Shown here piece by piece: positions 61,022-64,000 of a stretch of 64,000 bases of DNA. Within the stretch, counting starts at the first letter, position 1. Every line of letters starts with the position of its first letter. Position numbers and translations under genes: made by a program. This stretch comes from Zygnema cylindricum (lineage: Eukaryota > Streptophyta > Zygnematophyceae > Zygnematales > Zygnemataceae): positions 1-64,000 of the forward strand of contig JBBHKE010001897.1 of NCBI GenBank assembly GCA_037447655.1, in the 5' to 3' direction. Under the pieces are notes generated by a model. It had not been told where the DNA came from and searched no databases. It saw only the letters and a list, made by a program, of their open reading frames with translations.

Positions 61022-61180
61022 TTGTCATTTTGTGGTTTCGTTGCTTTTGCCTTGCTTATCGTTTTTGTTTTTTCCCCCAACATATAGTTTTTCAATTTTT
61101 GCCGTGCTACTTCTCTTTTGTTCCCCATGAACTTAGATGGTTTACCATCGCGCTTTTTAATAAAGTCAGCCCCTTTATTT
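61022..61180 (+). other. LINE 3' untranslated tail
   Basis: GGTTTACCATCGCGCTTTTT and AATAAAGTCAGC recur at the ends of the fragments near 47540, 48630 and 48760, defining the 3' end. AATAAA could serve as a polyadenylation signal. No clear poly-A tail or target duplication is seen. Confidence 0.75.
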
Positions 61181-61238
61181 CTAACATACCTTGCTTGAAT
61201 CCGGGTATACCCACGTTTGTTTAGGTAAAAAGTAGGTA

Positions 61239-61452
61239 CACCGCGAATCGTTATTGGCGTCAAGGTTTTTTTCGCCACTTAAAAACATCTTTTCTCCGTA
61301 CACACGTGTTGGATTTTCAATTTGAGACCGCCAATCGGAAGCTGAGAGTGTTACCTTTCAATCGCAACCGTCAGGTCCACAATCCGACAAGTGTGTACGG
61401 AGAAGTTGTTTTAAGTGGCGAAAAACCTTGACGCTAATAAAGATTCGCGGTG
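61239..61452. mobile_element. Fold-back MITE (214 bp), CACCG family
   Basis: Termini CACCGCGAATCGTTATTGGC and the reverse complement (AAGATTCGCGGTG on the right) lie between TA at 61237-61238 and 61453-61454. The inverted arms stay similar for about 80 bp each (GCGTCAAGGTTTTT, GCCACTTAAAA, CTCCGTACACAC), so nearly the whole element can fold on itself. Confidence 0.9.
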
Positions 61453-61663
61453 TAGTGTACGGTTTGTACGTTTCCGTACTTGAACAAGGCATCCGATTGG
61501 ATGACAGATTCAGTACTCTAGTCTGTGAGTGTATGTTACTAGGACACACATTTTTGTAGATTAAGGAACTTGTGTATCAAAAATTGCATGTGTGTTTTTG
61601 ATAACTTTGACTGAGAATATCTCTCAGTATTGATGCAATATTTCTGTGTTAATTTGCATGTGT

Positions 61664-62272
61664 GTTCCTTGCTGTATTACAGCTACATTGTGGTAGATTT
61701 GTGGACCTATTACAGCTACATTTTGGTAGATTTGTGGACCTATTACAGCTACATTGTGGTAGATTTGTGGACCTATTACAGCTACATTGTGGTAGATTTG
61801 TGGACCTATTACAGCTACATTGTGGTAGATTTGTGGACCTATTACAGCTACATTGTGGTAGATTTGTGGACCTATTACAGCTACATTGTGGTAGATTTGT
61901 GGACCTATTACAGCTACATTGTGGTAGATTTGTGGACCTATTACAGCGACATTGTGGTAGATTTGTGGACCTATTACAGCGACATTGTGGTAGATTTGTG
62001 GACCTATTACAGCTACATTGTGGTAGATTTGTGGACCTATTACAGCTACATTGTGGTAGATTTGTGGACCTATTACAGCTACATTGTGGTAGATTTGTGG
62101 ACCTATTACAGCTACATTGTGGTAGATTTGTGGACCTATTACAGCTACATTGTGGTAGATTTGTGGACCTATTACAGCTACATTGTGGTAGATTTGTGGA
62201 CCTATTACAGCTACATTGTGGTAGATTTGTGGACCTATTACAGCAACATTGTGGTAGATTTGTGGACCTATT
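61664..62272 (+). repeat. 33-bp minisatellite (about 18 copies)
   Basis: Units CCTATTACAGCTACATTGTG plus GTAGATTTGTGGA repeat about 18 times with rare substitutions (GCGACATT, GCAACATT). Because 33 is divisible by three and no unit contains a stop in two of the frames, it stays open and extends a false frame into the copia gag. Confidence 0.95.
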
Positions 62273-62363
62273 GTGTTTCCAGTTTGTGTTTTCTTGTTTG
62301 TTGAAGTTGGTTGCTGAATCGGTCTTCTGTGAGAGTTTTCAGCTTGTATATTTCTGTTATGTG

Positions 62364-64000
62364 ATGACTACTTTATCGTCTTCTTCCACTCTTGTTGTCA
62401 CAGGACAACACGCCACGAGCCCACCCTCACGGATACCGATTTTTAATGGTCAAGAATACTTATATTGGGCGGATTTGGTAGAGTCCTACTTCACACAAGT
62501 GAAACTTTTTGATGTAGTAAATGGCACCTTGGCTGAATCGGATGCTAACTGGGGCAGTAAGAATCAGCAGGCCCTTCATCTTATTAAACTTATGCTCTCT
62601 GAAGAGCTTCACATGTCATATATTCAGGTTAAGAAGGCTTCGGACATATGGAAGTCTTTGAAGGATACTTACCTTCGGGCTAACGCTCAGCATGAAATTA
62701 TTACTGCAGGAAATATATGGGACTATAAGTATACAGGAGGATGTATGGCTGAATATTGTAATGGTCTCAGATTGCTCCTAGCTGAAAATGCTTATTCGGG
62801 GGGAACCTTTCCCCCTTATCACCAAGCCTTGATTTTGATGAGAGGCCTTCTTGAAGAGTATAAAGGAGCCTTGGATAGTTTAAAGAAGCTAGATAAATCT
62901 GCATGGAATCTAGCTGTAGCAATTGAGTTAGTTCTTGAGGAAGAAGCTACAAATCTTGCTATTAGACCAGGAAAATCAGCTGTAACCTTTAATGCTCAGT
63001 TTCAGAAAAGGGAGGGATCCGGTTTTCAGAATATTCAGCAATATGACAAGTGTGTCTATTGCTATGCAAAGGGACATCTTTATAAGCGATGTCCAACATA
63101 TATCAAGGCTTGTGAAACAGATATTTTCAGAAATGGATGGCGGCAAAGGGGATCTACTTCATCACCGAACCCACCGGTCAAAACTGTGGCTTTTTCTATC
63201 GATACTAAGGAGCCGGCGATCAAGGACAAGGAGAAGCCAACCGAGGTGGTTAGCTTCCCCAAAACTGATGACACGGAGTTTTTTGCCCTTGCTAAACTCA
63301 TGGAGGAAGAGAAGGACTTCGGCTGGATCATGGTCTCCGGTAGCGCCTCTCACATGTGTTGGAATAGGTATTTTTTCAAAACTCTGCAGCCTATTCGTAC
63401 TAGACAGATCTTTTATGCTTGTGGCTCCACTGTAGAGTCCAATGCTCAGGGACAAGTAGATCTGGAATGTGAGATCAATGGTCAGATAGTTAAGAGAACT
63501 TTACATGATGTTTTGTATGTTCCGAAGTTTAAGAAAAATTTGTTTTCTACTTCGGTCGCTGAAAGTAGAGGTTTTGATGTTTTGCAAAGCAAAGGGAAAA
63601 CGATAGTGAGCAAAGATGGAAAGATAGCATTGGTAGGGACAAGAGGCCCAAACAATTTGTACCGGATGGACCTGGCTAATAAAAAGGATTTCGTGTATTC
63701 CAGTGTTCTTTCAGATAAGGTTTTGTGGCATAAGAGACTCAACCATGTGCAAAATGAGAAATTGGAAAGTCAGAAATGACATGATAGAGGGTGTTAAACT
63801 TGGTCATAAAGAGTCTAGTGTTTGTGATGGTTGTGCTTTGGGTAAGCTTCATAAGCTTCCCCTACCTAAGGTCTCGGATCACCAAACCACTAACCTTCTT
63901 GAGCTTATACATTCAAATGTATGAGGGGTTTCAAAGGCTCCCATGGTGGCAGCAAGTTCTTGGTGACCTTCACACATGACCACTCCAGGTTCAGCCGAGT
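62364..64000 (+). pseudogene. Copia element 3: gag, protease and start of integrase (cut by window end)
   Basis: From the ATG at 62364 an open frame to 63779 encodes gag (IPIFNGQEYLYWADLVESYF), an incomplete zinc knuckle CVYCYAKGHLYKRC, a protease-like GWIMVSGSASHMC in which the usual Asp of DSG is Val, and the pre-integrase block VLWHKRLNHVQNEKLES. A frameshift near 63770 leads to EGVKLGHKESSVCDGCALGK and LLELIHSNV, where Asp of HTDVWG is Asn and a stop follows. It is a different copia lineage from elements 1 and 2. RT lies beyond the window. The LTR could not be recognised. Confidence 0.82.

Noticed and set aside
61662-62360. A repeat protein fused to copia gag
   Set aside because: The first in-context ATG for gag is at 62364; the upstream repeat is open in two frames only because its length is a multiple of three.

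Overview
This is a nuclear window from a large, transposon-filled eukaryotic genome. A streptophyte (land plant or charophyte alga) is the best fit. The only intact host gene is a plant-type alpha/beta hydrolase with five exons. There is a broken pentatricopeptide-repeat (PPR) gene, part of a plant-like ABCC transporter, and tRNA-Ala genes whose T-loop resembles eukaryotic tRNA-Ala. The species cannot be named from the sequence. A 10-N gap (52057-52066) marks a scaffold join.

Layout. 1-546: two short tandem arrays. 565-7604: two good tRNA-Ala genes, two broken ones, and cut-and-paste elements (a 3-bp-TSD PIF/Harbinger-like element with a TA-TSD element nested in it, an hAT-like element with an 8-bp TSD, a short MITE). 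7870-9060: copia RNase H remnant and a decayed PPR gene. 11288-14277 (minus): the hydrolase gene. 14440-16200: a long GGGAGA purine tract. 16789-19825: more TIR elements. 20322-43244: one decayed Ty3/gypsy element whose pol carries a C5-cytosine DNA methyltransferase domain and ends in a PHD-like finger; two copia elements are nested in it (25194-31566 plus strand, TSD GTTTA; 35347-43079 minus strand). 43245-48800: TIR elements and LINE fragments. 49362-50880 (minus): last exons of an ABCC-type transporter. 51000-52056 and 55195-56196: a near-copy pair on either side of the N gap. 56214-61180: a non-LTR element with a 67-bp promoter-like array, N-terminal zinc finger, reverse transcriptase and restriction-like endonuclease. 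61664-64000: a third copia element with a 33-bp in-frame minisatellite ahead of gag, cut by the window end.

Three observations stand out. First, a gypsy element combines a cytosine methyltransferase and a PHD-like finger, so it may once have written and read chromatin marks. Second, in both host genes the introns contain decayed direct copies of the 3' splice site and first 25-45 nt of the following exon; all four hydrolase introns show this. Third, a family of TA-flanked TIR elements with termini like CACCGCGAATCG has at least eight members here, and two paralogous empty sites confirm the TA duplication. No transposase was recognised in any TIR element, so all appear non-autonomous. The LTR and LINE coding regions carry many stops and frameshifts and are described as fossils.
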